Shown one piece after another: positions 1 to 10,500 of a stretch of DNA of 64,000 nt. The DNA lies in contig JAVSML010024447.1 of assembly GCA_038503035.1 (NCBI GenBank), positions 1 to 64,000 on the forward strand. Reading direction: 5' to 3'. A program made the translations under genes and the position numbers. The notes beneath the pieces were generated by a model that was given only the letters and a program-made list of their open reading frames with translations, searched no databases and was not told the DNA's origin. Numbering within the stretch: position 1 is the stretch's first letter; each line of letters opens with the position of its first letter. The stretch is from Crocodylus rhombifer (lineage: Eukaryota > Chordata > Crocodylia > Crocodylidae).

Positions 1-2014
1 CCCCCCTGGGGCTCACAGGCTCCACCCAGCCCTGGCTTCCAGGTCCTGGGCCCTGCCTGTCAGCCGGTGCACGAGGAAGGGGGGATGGGAAGCAGCAGGA
101 AGTGACAGGAAAATGAGCTCATTAACCCCTGGGCTAATGCCTGTTCATGCTTCAAACCCAGGGGTTAATTACCACTGACTCTGCTTATCTTACCAGTCAA
201 CGCGCCTATGCTGCTCCAACCCTGCCAGCTGCCACCCCCTCCCCCACCGCACTCCAACCCAGCCCGGGAGACACACAGACAGGCCTGGGAGCCAGCCGAG
301 GGACCCGCCGCTGTCTCCGCCTGCAGCCTGGGCTCTGGTGCTGCCGCTCCATGAGGCTGGTGTGTGGCTGGGGGAGCAGCACAAAGCCACCCAGAGGAAC
401 ATCTCTATTTGTTGGGCCCTGCCACCCCCAGCTTGCAAAACCACCGGGCCTTTATCACAGTCCCATGTCTCTCTTAGTCCCAGCCTCACAGCCCTCTCCT
501 AAGCTCAGCTGGGTCCTATGCTCCAGCCCCCAGCACCTGCTTCTGCCCCAGTTCCCTGGCAATACCCCCCCACCTGATCCTAACCCCCCCAGCTAGTCCA
601 GTGCTCCTCAGTCCCTTTGAGGCTGGAGCTGTTCCCAGTCCCCGGGTTGGCCCTGCAGCACAGACCTAGCTGTGTCTGCACCCAGATAAGGGTTTCAGTC
701 TCATCCCTTCCCTCCGTGATGGCTGGTGGGATCCATCCTCCCTAGTCCCTGCCAAGTGAAGGGGATGCTGGCAGCTTGGGTTGGCAGTGCCCAGGACCTC
801 TGCCACCATGACTCCACCTCCCAGCCTTCCTTTTCCCCCTTCCCTCTCCCCCAACCTGGCCTCTCAGTGACCAGCACGCTGGTGCTCTGCGTGGCTCTGC
901 CCAGCCCTCATGACCTGAACAGCTCTGGGAGCCTCACTGGGGCCTGGTCCTTCATATGGGATGGCAGATCTGGTCTTCTGCCAACAGCCCTGGGACTGTC
1001 GCAGCCCGGAGGCTCCACCAGAAATGCCCCTCCCAGGGGTGCTGGCACTTTGCAGCCCTCAGAGAATCCCAGCCTTGCTGCAAAGGTCCATCCAACTGGC
1101 AGCTGCTGGGAGCCTGCACCTGCCGCCTCCAGCTGAAGGGGGTGGGTGAGGCAGTGTTTACACAACAAAGCCCCCAGGACACACAAATCTGTGATAGCAT
1201 CCCCCCCAACTACTCCCTTCACACCAGGGAAATACAGGCTTCTTCACCATGGCAGCCCTATCAGCCCTCCACCAATGCAGTGCTGCTCCAGGCAGGCTAC
1301 CCCTCAACTGGCAGCAGTGTAAGGGCACAGCAAAATAATTAATTTGAGGGATTGCTAATCAGCTTTATCTGACCTAATTAGCTCCCCCAGGCACCATGCA
1401 GAGCTGGAGACAGTCTGTGGCTGAGCCAGCCTACCCGGGGCTGGCACCTCCACCATGGGCCTGGGCAGACGATGAATGGCTCTACCCAGCACCAGGCTCT
1501 GCCCAGCATGGGAGCAAGACACCTGTAGTCAGAGACGGCTTGGTCCCCACACCCTCCCCACAGGCTGGCCTGGCACCAGTACTGAGCTATCCCACTGGGT
1601 CTCCATGGGGCTGAAGCTGTCCCAGAACAGCATGGAGAGGGTCTGGGGCTCCTGCCAGCCTGGGCAGGGCAGATAGGGCCTGGCAGGTCAGTTTCAGGAG
1701 GGACTAAGATTTACCCCAATCCAGCCAGTCTGTGGTCTGGAGCTGTTTCCAGTGGGAGTCTGAAGTGCTGCCTTGATGGTCTAACGAGGGTACCCTGCCC
1801 CCATGCCCTGCTTTCCCTCCAATTCTGGCTCCTTTACAGGCAACCAACTGGCCCTGCTATTGCTGGAAAGGTAACAGCACAGACCCGATAGCCTATTTAT
1901 CCCAGGAAAACAGAGATGCCTTTCCCCAGCTCTTTCCCCACCCACCACCAGGCCTGACCACGTAGCACGGGCACCCACAGGAGCCAATCCTGCCTGCTGG
2001 GCACCAGCCCTCAC
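1..2014 (-). other. CELSR3: CELSR3 intron 2 (partial)
   Basis: This is non-coding sequence downstream, in the sense of transcription, of the exon 2 donor. I searched the minus strand for the next EGF and laminin-G coding exon and did not see one, so exon 3 lies off the left edge. The stretch is GC-rich, with short AT-rich blocks that look like homeodomain sites around 1335-1385, and a perfect 13-bp inverted repeat at 121-169. The ORFs on either strand here are proline- and serine-rich composition artefacts with no recognisable domain. Confidence 0.85.
121..169. repeat. Perfect 13-bp inverted repeat, 23-nt spacer
   Basis: The left arm ATTAACCCCTGGG (121-133) and right arm CCCAGGGGTTAAT (157-169) are exact reverse complements separated by 23 nt. 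The arms carry GTTAAT/ATTAAC half-sites, the core of HNF1-like homeodomain sites. It lies in CELSR3 intron 2. The function is unknown; it could be an enhancer element or a chance hairpin. Confidence 0.8.
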
Positions 2015-2647
2015 CTGTGAAGTGCTGGCGGCAGATGCAGGTGTAGCCGCCCTCCTTGCGGGTACAGACACCACCGTTGCGGCAGGGGTTGGAGTAGCAC
2101 AGGTTGATCTCGGTTTCACAGTAGTCTCCGGTGAAGCCCTGGGGGCAGCGGCAGCGCAGGCCTGTGATGGGGTGGATGGGCCGGAAGAGGGTGGATGGGG
2201 AGGCAATGAAGGGGGCCGAGCTATCAAACTTGAGCACGGAGATGCACTTCATGTAGTTCTGGCAGGGCTCCCGCAGGCAGACATTGTCATCAAAGGGCAG
2301 CACCTCCAGCATGGAGGCCGCTGTCAGTGCCATGCGCTTCATGTACAGCTGCTCCTGCAGCTCCTCAGAGCTGAAGAAGTGCCGGCCACGGGGCGCCAGC
2401 GCCGAGAAGCTGACGTTGAGCACGGCCCCCCCCACGTCCGTGTCATTCTGGATGTTGAAGATGAAGACGTCCTCCTTGGGTGTAGCCAGCACGGTGGCCA
2501 CCCCCTCCAGGAAGCTGGTGAGCAGTGGGGACAGGAAGCGCTCCTGCCACATGTTCTCCAGGCGCACTGTGATGCTGTTGGCCAGCATGTCCTCTGTGAT
2601 GATGATGACGCGCAGGACGCACTGGGCCGTCACACTGTGGATCCCAT
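2015..2647 (-). CDS. CELSR3: CELSR3 coding exon 2 (end of cadherin 9 region, EGF 1 and 2)
   Basis: This 633-nt internal exon has its acceptor at TTCTGCAG before 2647 and its donor CACTTCACAG|GTGAGG at 2015. The first two bases complete the aspartate codon split with exon 1 (G|AT), giving [12 protein letters not shown] across the junction; the exon ends one base into a glycine codon. It encodes the membrane-distal linker after the ninth cadherin repeat ([34 protein letters not shown]), then a first EGF-like module ([12 protein letters not shown] to [13 protein letters not shown]) and most of a second ([12 protein letters not shown] to CICRQHFTG). The protein is an atypical cadherin and adhesion GPCR at the cell surface; the EGF and laminin-G block sits between cadherins and GAIN domain. 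Sequence is close to human CELSR3 from memory, and the NCKIPSD neighbour separates it from CELSR1 and CELSR2. No frameshift or stop is seen. Confidence 0.95.
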
Positions 2648-2878
2648 CTGCAGAAGGGAGCAGGGAAGCATTAGAGCATCACTGCTGCTTGATAGGCACA
2701 GAGCCCCTGATGGAGCTCCAGTAGCAACCGCAGTGCCCGATCTCCCACCCCTGCCTTGGCCTATGCCCTACAGGAACCCAATTCCCAGTGCGCAGAGCAG
2801 AGGCTGGACAGCAGTTTCTGCTACACTAAGCAGTGGAGAATGTGACTGGCTTGGTGACACCCTATTACAGACGTAAAT

Positions 2879-3035
2879 CACAGAAATCATAGAGACGTTG
2901 GGCTGGAAGGGACTTCCAGAGAGAGGTCACCTAGTCCAAGCCCCTGCCTGAGGCTGGATCGGCTCCATCCAAACCGTCCTGTATGAATCCATAACCTGAC
3001 CTCTTAGTAAATGTGCTGAATGCTGCCCCTTAAAT
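2879..3035 (-). mobile_element. CR1 3'-end fragment, antisense
   Basis: On the plus strand the block begins with the CR1 terminal motif in reverse (AATCATAGAGACGTTGGGC), continues with TGGAAGGGACTTCC and a CACCTAGTCCAAGCCCCTGCC run, and then a TCCAAACCGTCCTGTATGAA segment. The same order occurs at 60659 onward and in part at 35027, so the three belong to one subfamily. It is a 5'-truncated CR1 insertion in CELSR3 intron 1. Confidence 0.8.
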
Positions 3036-3204
3036 ACAATGTCTTGGCATGTGTGGGAGCAGACTGGGTGCTCAGGGAGGGGGAGGCAAGATTGACAGCT
3101 GGAGGTGGGCACAGACACCGGGCTGCCTAGGCAAAGGTAATATACTGAATAAGGAGCCAGCCTGGGGGGTCTTGAGTTCTCGGGGCAGCGGGAAGGGTCT
3201 GGGC

Positions 3205-3392
3205 CAGGGGTGGGCGAAATGCAGCCCAGGGGCCAGGTGTGGGCTGCCAGGCCATTTTATCCGGCCCGCGGGGCCCCTAAAAAAATTTAGAAAATTAATA
3301 TTTATCTGCCCCTGGCTGCCTGTCACGTGGCCCTTGATGGCTTGCCAAAACTCAGGAAGTGGCCCTCCACCCGAAATAATTGCCTGCCCCTG
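3205..3392. mobile_element. Non-autonomous hAT-type MITE with 8-bp target-site duplication
   Basis: The element starts CAGGGGTGGGC and ends GCCTGCCCCTG, which are terminal inverted repeats with two mismatches in 11 positions. It is flanked by GTCTGGGC (3197-3204) and GTCTGGGT (3393-3400), an 8-bp direct repeat with one difference, the length made by hAT transposases. Inside are GGCCATTTTATCCGGCCCG-type motifs and no ORF of note. At 188 bp it can only be a passively mobilised derivative. Confidence 0.85.
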
Positions 3393-6300
3393 GTCTGGGT
3401 GCTTGGCCTGTGGATGCTGTGACAGTTTGTCCTTTCTGCCTTTCCTTCCTCTTTCCGGGGTCTCTAAGACTTGATGCCTGGTTCGCTGCTTCCTCCCTTC
3501 ACACCATCTGCTCTCATCTCGCTCCGCTCTTCCTTCCGATACTCCTTCCGCTTGTTTTATTCTCTTTTATCTCACTCTTTCTAAAGAACAAGTCCCGGTC
3601 TGCCACCCCCGCCATCCTATTTGTCTCCACCCCCTAGAACCTGCAGTCTGAGAGCACAGTCACAGGCACGCAATGTGCATGCCCAGCCAACTGCCCACTC
3701 GTCCATACCCAGGCTGCCAGTAGCTGGTCCAGAGCTTCCCCTCTTATCACTCTCCCACAGCCCCATCCTGCTCCAGCATGGCAATACAGAGTGCCTCCCC
3801 CAGACCTCAGGTCCCCAGGGTCACCTGAGGATGAAGGCATGGTTTAAGCAGGACTCCCTTCAAGGGATGTCAGGGAGAGAGCATAGCTCCGGCTGCCAGG
3901 ACCCCGAACCCTGTCCTCCCTGCAGCAGGATTCTGCCCTGGGCAGTGAACACAAGGGCACAGGCTGGCTCCTGCATCTGAGACCTGGAGAATCAGCTGAA
4001 TCCCACAGTGACTTGCACAGCCACTAACATGCCACAGAGCTCAGTACATAGGCTCCCCCCATGCTATCCAAAGGCAACTGGCTCTGGGGTGGAACAGCCA
4101 TACTACATAGCAATACTACACAAGCAGTGGGCGGTGGGGGTGCTGAAAACACAAACGCTCCAGTGACGGCCATGCAGACAAGATGCAGAGAGATCAGCCC
4201 ACGTTGCTACGCTTGGCCACAGGGGAAATGCAGCTACCTGCAGGGTAACAGGGCAGCAAAGCTAAGGCCTGAGTCCAGCCAACGCGCTCCAAGCTCTTTC
4301 AGCCCAGCGAATGCCCAGGCCAAGATTTGCTGTCCCTCGGACTCTCCTGTCCAGCTTCAAGCCTCACTGGCTCTAGGGCACCAGATGTTCCTTGAAGAGG
4401 ATTGGAGTTTTGCTGGTGACTACTTCTAATCTGCTCCAGTTCTGCACACATGGGGCCGAGCCACAGGCTTTGCTGGGAAACTGCCCCATGTCCCATCCAG
4501 GGAAGTGTCAAAGGTATCCATTGCCCTGTTGCACTTCCTGCATTCTTCCCTGCTTCCAGCCACACTCCTGACCAACCCCAGTTATGCACTGGCCTCTTCT
4601 CTTCATGAGTAATCCCACTCCCCTGCCCTTCCTGCCCATGCACAGGCTCCTCCTCTCCTGCACTGTAGGGTCCTCACAGCAAGGAGCAAGCACTAGTGAT
4701 GCCAAGCAAGGCATTGAGGGAACTGAGGATGCTGCAGAAACACTTCATCGCAGCCATGAGAAGCCCTGCTAACAGGACAACGTGTCTGCAGGCCTGACAG
4801 GCAGTCACCCGGGAGCAGCCTGTCGCTTGCCCTACCCCCCTCCGCAGGGCTGTTCTGAACCTGTGTGCCCTTCCGGTCGGTGGCTGCACTGCTGAGCTGC
4901 GACATGAGCTCAGTCTATCACAAAGCCTGGAAAACTTGGGACCAAAAAGGATGCTTTCCTCAGAAACCTGGCTCTGAGGCCAATACCACATAGGTCAATG
5001 CTCCCCCTAACCCCCGTGTTCAGGGGTGCAGAAAGGGTGCAGCTGGGGAAGGTGGCTCCCACCTGAAACAAATCTCACACAGCCCTGCCTGAAGCATCAA
5101 GGCCTTTTGAATATGCCAGCACTGGAAGGGTGCTGGGAAATGACAGATCTGATTCCCAGGAAAGACCTGTAGCCACAGTCCTTCCTTCCAGCCCCTCCTT
5201 TCCCACTTCAGTGCAACCATCTGCCAAGCACCACGGGGAAGAGCCTTGCCCCGAGAAGGAAGGGGGACTGCACAACCCCTGGGTCCAGTGTCTGACAGGG
5301 AAAAGCGCCCTCTCCGGTCTCCCTCGTGGGGGTACAAGGCATTTTCATTCTCGGCTATAGCTCACATTACTCATGCCAAGGGCCATCTTGGGGGTCAGGA
5401 CTCAGAACAGGTATGTGGGGAGGGGGGAGCTCAGATTTCTGACAGTGCTCAGGGTTCAAAGAGCACATTAGTCTGTGCAGGGGAAGCAGAGATAATTGAG
5501 CAGCTTTATGACACCTTTTGCCACCATGAAGCAGACAAGTCACACAGCCTGGGGGAGCTCCCCCAGCCCCCTTCCTACTCCCTGTGCCACACCAGGGAGC
5601 TTGGGGGATTCTCCATTTCCTCCAGCCAGGACCTACTGCAGCCCCCAGGAGGGCACTTGGGTTCAAGAGGGACAGAAATGAGCACTGGCCACTCACAGTG
5701 CAATGCTCAGAGACTGACTGGGTCTGCAGGTCCCTCAGGACACTTATGGACATCATGCTCTGCAAAGGGGACAAGTCTCCGTTCCAGAAGTGAACCTGGC
5801 GAGTGCAGGGTCCTACTGGAACCTCATCCCCCTCATAACTCACACCAGCAGCAAGACGCACATCAACCTGCCAGCTGCACTCAGAGAAGACAGAGAACAT
5901 GCCAGGGACTGACCTCCTCTTGGAACTATGAGCTCGCATGAACAGGCCACAACCCCTGCCAGGCCTTGCAACCTCACAATGCACCAACACTTCGCTCCCA
6001 GCATCCTGTTGGCCTGGGTGCTGGGCCCACTGTGTTCTTTGTGGGGAGCCCTAAGGAGATACTGCCATCCACGGTGTGATTGCTTTGTGCCCCACCGCAA
6101 CATCCTCCCCTCACAACACAGTCAGAAAGTCTCCACACGGTCACTTAATCTTATGCAACTACTCCACTGAAGACACAGGGCCCTTTTGCTTTTCTGTAGG
6201 CTTGCAAGGTACCCAACTCCCTCCAGAGCCATGGATGAGTCCGAAGAGCAGGCGCAGCCCTTTCACTGCCTAGCCTTGTCCTCTGTGCCCCACACACACT

Positions 6301-8702
6301 GGCTCTGCCTGTGACAGCAGGAGCCCCAGCACAGCGTGATGGTGATACACGGTCTCTCCCCCACAAAGGGGATTCTAGAGAATAAGAAGTCGGACTGCTC
6401 CACTCCGGCCCATACATCTGCTCTCTCAGCATCATTACGTGCACACCTTTCATACTGTCTTTCCTGCAGCTAGAGAAGTGAAAGACGAGTTCCCAGTCAC
6501 TCTGCCTATTTATAACCCACACCGGCTGCTCCTTGCCACTCCAACAAAGCACGTTGGAACATGCAGTCAACGTGGCAGCTGTCAGCAGGACAGCGCACCA
6601 GGAGCGTGACACTGCCTCCGCACCAAGCTAGGATGTCTTAAGCCACTGCCAAGGGGAGAACCAAGTTAATTATGGGTGTAAGCTGGAAATGTGTTTGTAG
6701 TCTCTGTGTCTCCTTCCCAACAGCCTGTGACTGCTCTGCTCCAAAGAGCAGCTCTGTGTTCTCACAGACCCGGGACCCAATGCATTTCACAGCCCCCATG
6801 CTCCTCACACCAGGGCCTTGTAAAGGGGAAGGCAGTGGCAGGCAGCTCTGTAGCTCAGCCAGGGACAGGGCAGAGAGAGGATCTCATCAGTGCCACGCTC
6901 TGCTCCTGCACTGATGACCCTGCGAACAGGAGAGAACTGCATCCACTATCTCCTACAGCACTGATGTCACCTGAACTTTGAAGTGCTGCATGCCACAAGT
7001 AAGCCTTGCCACCATCAGGCACCAAAAGGCTCCATCCTTCTGTCTTTCACTGCCAGACAGCTCCCACAGGCCTGGCCAAGGCCACAGGTGAAGCGAGTTT
7101 GGAGGAGTCGGTTGGATCCCTGCCCAATCATCTTCCTCACTGTGGATCACAAGGCACAAGCGGCCTCTCCTGTGGCCAGGCTGCAGGTCTATAGGCAGTG
7201 CTGCAAGCTGCAGCCCTTCCCAGGGCCTGGCTGGAAGCGGGTCTGAGATGAAGGGCCAGTATCTTTAAGGACTGTGGCGGCACCCCTCCACACCCCCTGC
7301 ATGCAGCGATTGAGCTGAGCTGCCAGCCTCATGTGGAATCATTGTTCTCTCCCCTAGGCTGTGGCTCGGGGACACCAACCTTTTGATTTCCACAGCCCTG
7401 TTTGAAGTCCAGAGCTTGGGAGGATTTAAAGATTGAAATGCTCCCCCCTTCCCCCTCCTTTTTCCCCCACTTTTAAAAGGTGAAAGCTTTTCAGCAACCC
7501 TGAAAATTCCAGAGCAAGCCTCAGCCACAGACATCAGAGCTGCAGCTCTGGAGATAAGATTCAAAGGGGAGGCAAAGCAGGGGTGCCAGCGCTGGCACCC
7601 AGGAGCTAATCTCCTGACAGGAGGTTGGCTTTCTCTTTCCTCTTTAAATCAAAGTCAGCAGCTGTATGGGGAAGCAAAGCAGGAAATCTCATCCCAGTTC
7701 TGCCGGTAACCCCTCCTGGCTCTGAGGAAGAGAGGATGGGGGAAGTGGAGAGATCCAATACCTACGGCATGCCAGGGGCTGAGAACCTGCATGGGTCTCA
7801 GGGAGGGAAGTGACTCAATATTGGGGCTCCAGCATTTGGGTATCCTGAATGTCTGGGCTTCTCCCACCTGTTGGTACCTAGAGCCCACCAAGAGGACAGG
7901 GATGCAGCACTGTCCCACTCATAGGGCTGCTCTTACACAAGGCCACCAAACTCCACAGCTCCGGGCACCAGTTGGGCTCCAGGGTCAGAGGCTCATCAGT
8001 GAGATGAAGTACCAACTAGACCCCACCACACAGACTCTGACTGGACAAGGGTAGCTGGGAAGTTTTCGCTGCTGCTGCCTCTCCTTGAGGAAGGAAGACT
8101 TACCTGACCACCTTGAAAATGCAGCCACTTTTGATGCCTAAGGGACAGGCCGGACCTTGTGTCACAAAACACTGTGACTGCCTGTACAGACCTGCATCAC
8201 ATCTCCTCCTGGTCAGGTACACTACAGTGGGCGAGTGCTCTCATACTAGGCCTTAAAAGCTGAAGTGATGCCTGCCTCACACTGTCTTTTACAGAGGCAA
8301 GGGCACTCTATACAAGCACTGAGATGAGGTCCTCACGTCCGTGCCCTGCCAGTGCTGTGTGCTGGTAAGGAGGGAGACATTAAATGTTATGTGGTTTCTG
8401 AACCAGTTTCAGGGGCCACTTGCACATGCGGCCGTTGTGTCTCCCCCCATTCTGTCAGTTCTCTGGGGATCGTGGCTTCGACAGCACTGTGAGCAGAGCA
8501 GAGGAGAGGGAAGGGAAGGGGATGGGGCCCTGCACAGCAGCCCCACTCTCCTCTGCTGTTTCCTGCATTTTTCTTTGCAGAAATGGCATGTGGTCTATGC
8601 ATCATCCCTGCCCCCCCTCGCCTCAGCGCAGGCACACAGTTCGGTCCAGGCTCAGCAGAGACACAGGGGAGCTCCCTCCACTGTGTTCCCGGGCGTTTAA
8701 CG

Positions 8703-8740
8703 CCAATCAATAGGAGAAGAGGCATTTGCCTGATTGATGG
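8703..8740. promoter_or_regulatory. Candidate PBX/HOX-type site pair
   Basis: TGATTGATGG (8731-8740) fits the PBX-HOX composite consensus TGATTNAT. An oppositely oriented related site, CCAATCAATAGG, lies at 8703-8714, so the two form an imperfect inverted pair 14 bp apart. The block sits in CELSR3 intron 1 with no repeat signature. Regulatory function is inferred from motif content alone. Confidence 0.3.
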
Positions 8741-10379
8741 ATGCTATTAGGCCTTGGCTAGCCTGGTGCTGGGCTGGGCTGGGCAGGAGGCCGCTGGCAG
8801 CAGAGCCTCTCAGGAGCAGGAAGCCTGCAGTCTGGGCTGGGGGAGGGGGCAGCAGGGGAGTCTGCATTTGGCTTCTGCCCTGCCTACATTGAGCCTGGAA
8901 AGTACAATTAGCACTTGCTGTGCTAGGGAGGCCATTTTTACATAACGGGAAGGAGCTCTCCTGCGTTGGCTGGACTGCAGACATCCCCTCCTTCCCATCG
9001 CCCTGGCCCTGGGGAAATACCATGTATCTAGGTCCACGAAGGCAGTTTTCCTTAAACCCCACCAGGAATAACTGTTCTTCTGGCGTGGTTTAGTACCCAC
9101 TGAGGTGTTAGGGCTTAAAGCCCATTTTATGGAAATGGGAGACTCCTCCCTAGCTTGTTCCTGTGGCCATATGGCTCAGGGCAGGCAAAACTTGGGGGCA
9201 CCCAAATCCCAAGCCTCCAAGCTTGGGCCAGCATGCAGGATGCCTGACAAAAGTCTTTGGAAATATCTGAAGCCCCTGGTGGGGGTGGAGGAAGTTTGCC
9301 AGTTGTATGGTCACTTATGGTTCTGGACTGACTCATGGATTTGGATTTGTTTTGGCTGATTTGGCTTGGAACATGAAAAATTTAATTAAAAAAAAAAAAA
9401 GCCCTGAGCTCTAGGGAAGGGAGGGGAAAGGAAATGCAGAAGTCACCACAACAGCACAGAAGAGAAGCAAACAACTCTTGCCCCTGCCAACCCAAGCTGC
9501 CCCCATCCTGTCTGACAAGGAAAGAGCTTCCCCTCCCTGCCCCTCACCACCCCTATACTTTCCCCAGCCCCATCCTCCGGGAGCAGTACACTCCAGGAAG
9601 GACAAAGCGGCCATGCAGCACTAGTGAGTGTGGTGACTGTTGCCTCTTCAATGCCATGGATCGATCAGCCCCAGCCGGGTGAGGGAACTGCAAGGAAGGA
9701 GGGAATTCCACCCCCCATGCCACAGCTGGGGCCCAGCAGCTGCTCCGAGCCATCTGTTCAACACAATGGGCCCGGTTTGACATGGCCCACGTGCTCCTAG
9801 GGTTACGCGAGTAACAGCCACAGCCATTGTCACACTCTGAGCAGGGCAGTCCTGGCCTCTTCTGTCCTGTTGGGATGGAGACCTGGGAGGACAAGCAGCC
9901 TGCCTGGCATCTCAGATATGTCAGCACTGGACCCCTCCCCTGGAGCCAAGCATGTGAACTGCTCCCCCACCACCTCGGCACCAAGAGGGCAGCTCAAAAG
10001 GCCACTGGCCCATGACAGAATGTGGCCCAGAGCCAGACTCTGGAGGAGCCCTTTCCCCTCCTCCTCCAGTCTCCTCAAGGAGTGCTGTGTTGTGCTGGTG
10101 CTATAGGCTCCGTCTGCTGCCAGGGCTGCCAAGTTCACTCTACCTCAAGCAGCTGCCTACACCTGACCCCTCAGTCCAGGTCACAAAGGGCGCTCTCCCC
10201 ACTGCCCCCAGGCCACCTGCTCGTCAAGCTCGAGGGTGCAAGCAATGAGCACCTCACCATGCTGCCTTGGCCAAGCCTCTGCCTCTGCTCCGCACGAAGA
10301 GGAAGCAGATGGTTAAGAGAATGACCCTTGAAATAAAACAAAGGAAGCCCAAAGCTGACAGGAGCCACTTACCCCCCCG

Positions 10380-10500
10380 GGAGCAGTTTTAATCACAGAA
10401 TCCTCCGCCACGCTGATTAAATCCAGGCCCCACCAGCAAGCGGAGGGCTGGAGGGCCAGTGGCTGGTGAATATTCATGCTATTCATGCACTGCTCAGCGG
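10380..10500. promoter_or_regulatory. Candidate enhancer block with repeated ATTCATGC
   Basis: The octamer-like word ATTCATGC occurs twice, one base apart (10472-10479 and 10481-10488), preceded by TGAATATTCATG. Further upstream are TTTTAATCAC and GCTGATTAAATCC, which contain homeodomain TAAT/ATTA cores. The block is free of obvious repeats. POU/homeodomain regulation of a neuronal gene such as CELSR3 would make sense, but this is inference from motifs. Confidence 0.3.

Noticed and set aside
2022..2876. 284-codon plus-strand ORF
   Set aside because: It is the antisense shadow of CELSR3 exon 2, runs past the splice acceptor and has no domain; GC-rich coding DNA often leaves the opposite strand open.
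5246..5941. 231-codon plus-strand ORF and its antisense partner at 5367-5990
   Set aside because: Composition is serine, glutamine and proline rich with no recognisable motif, no splice context and no conserved block; treated as chance ORFs in intron 1.
9370..9400. Poly(A) tract as a sign of a processed pseudogene
   Set aside because: The sequence upstream shows no coding remnant or target-site duplication, so it is only a simple A-rich tract.
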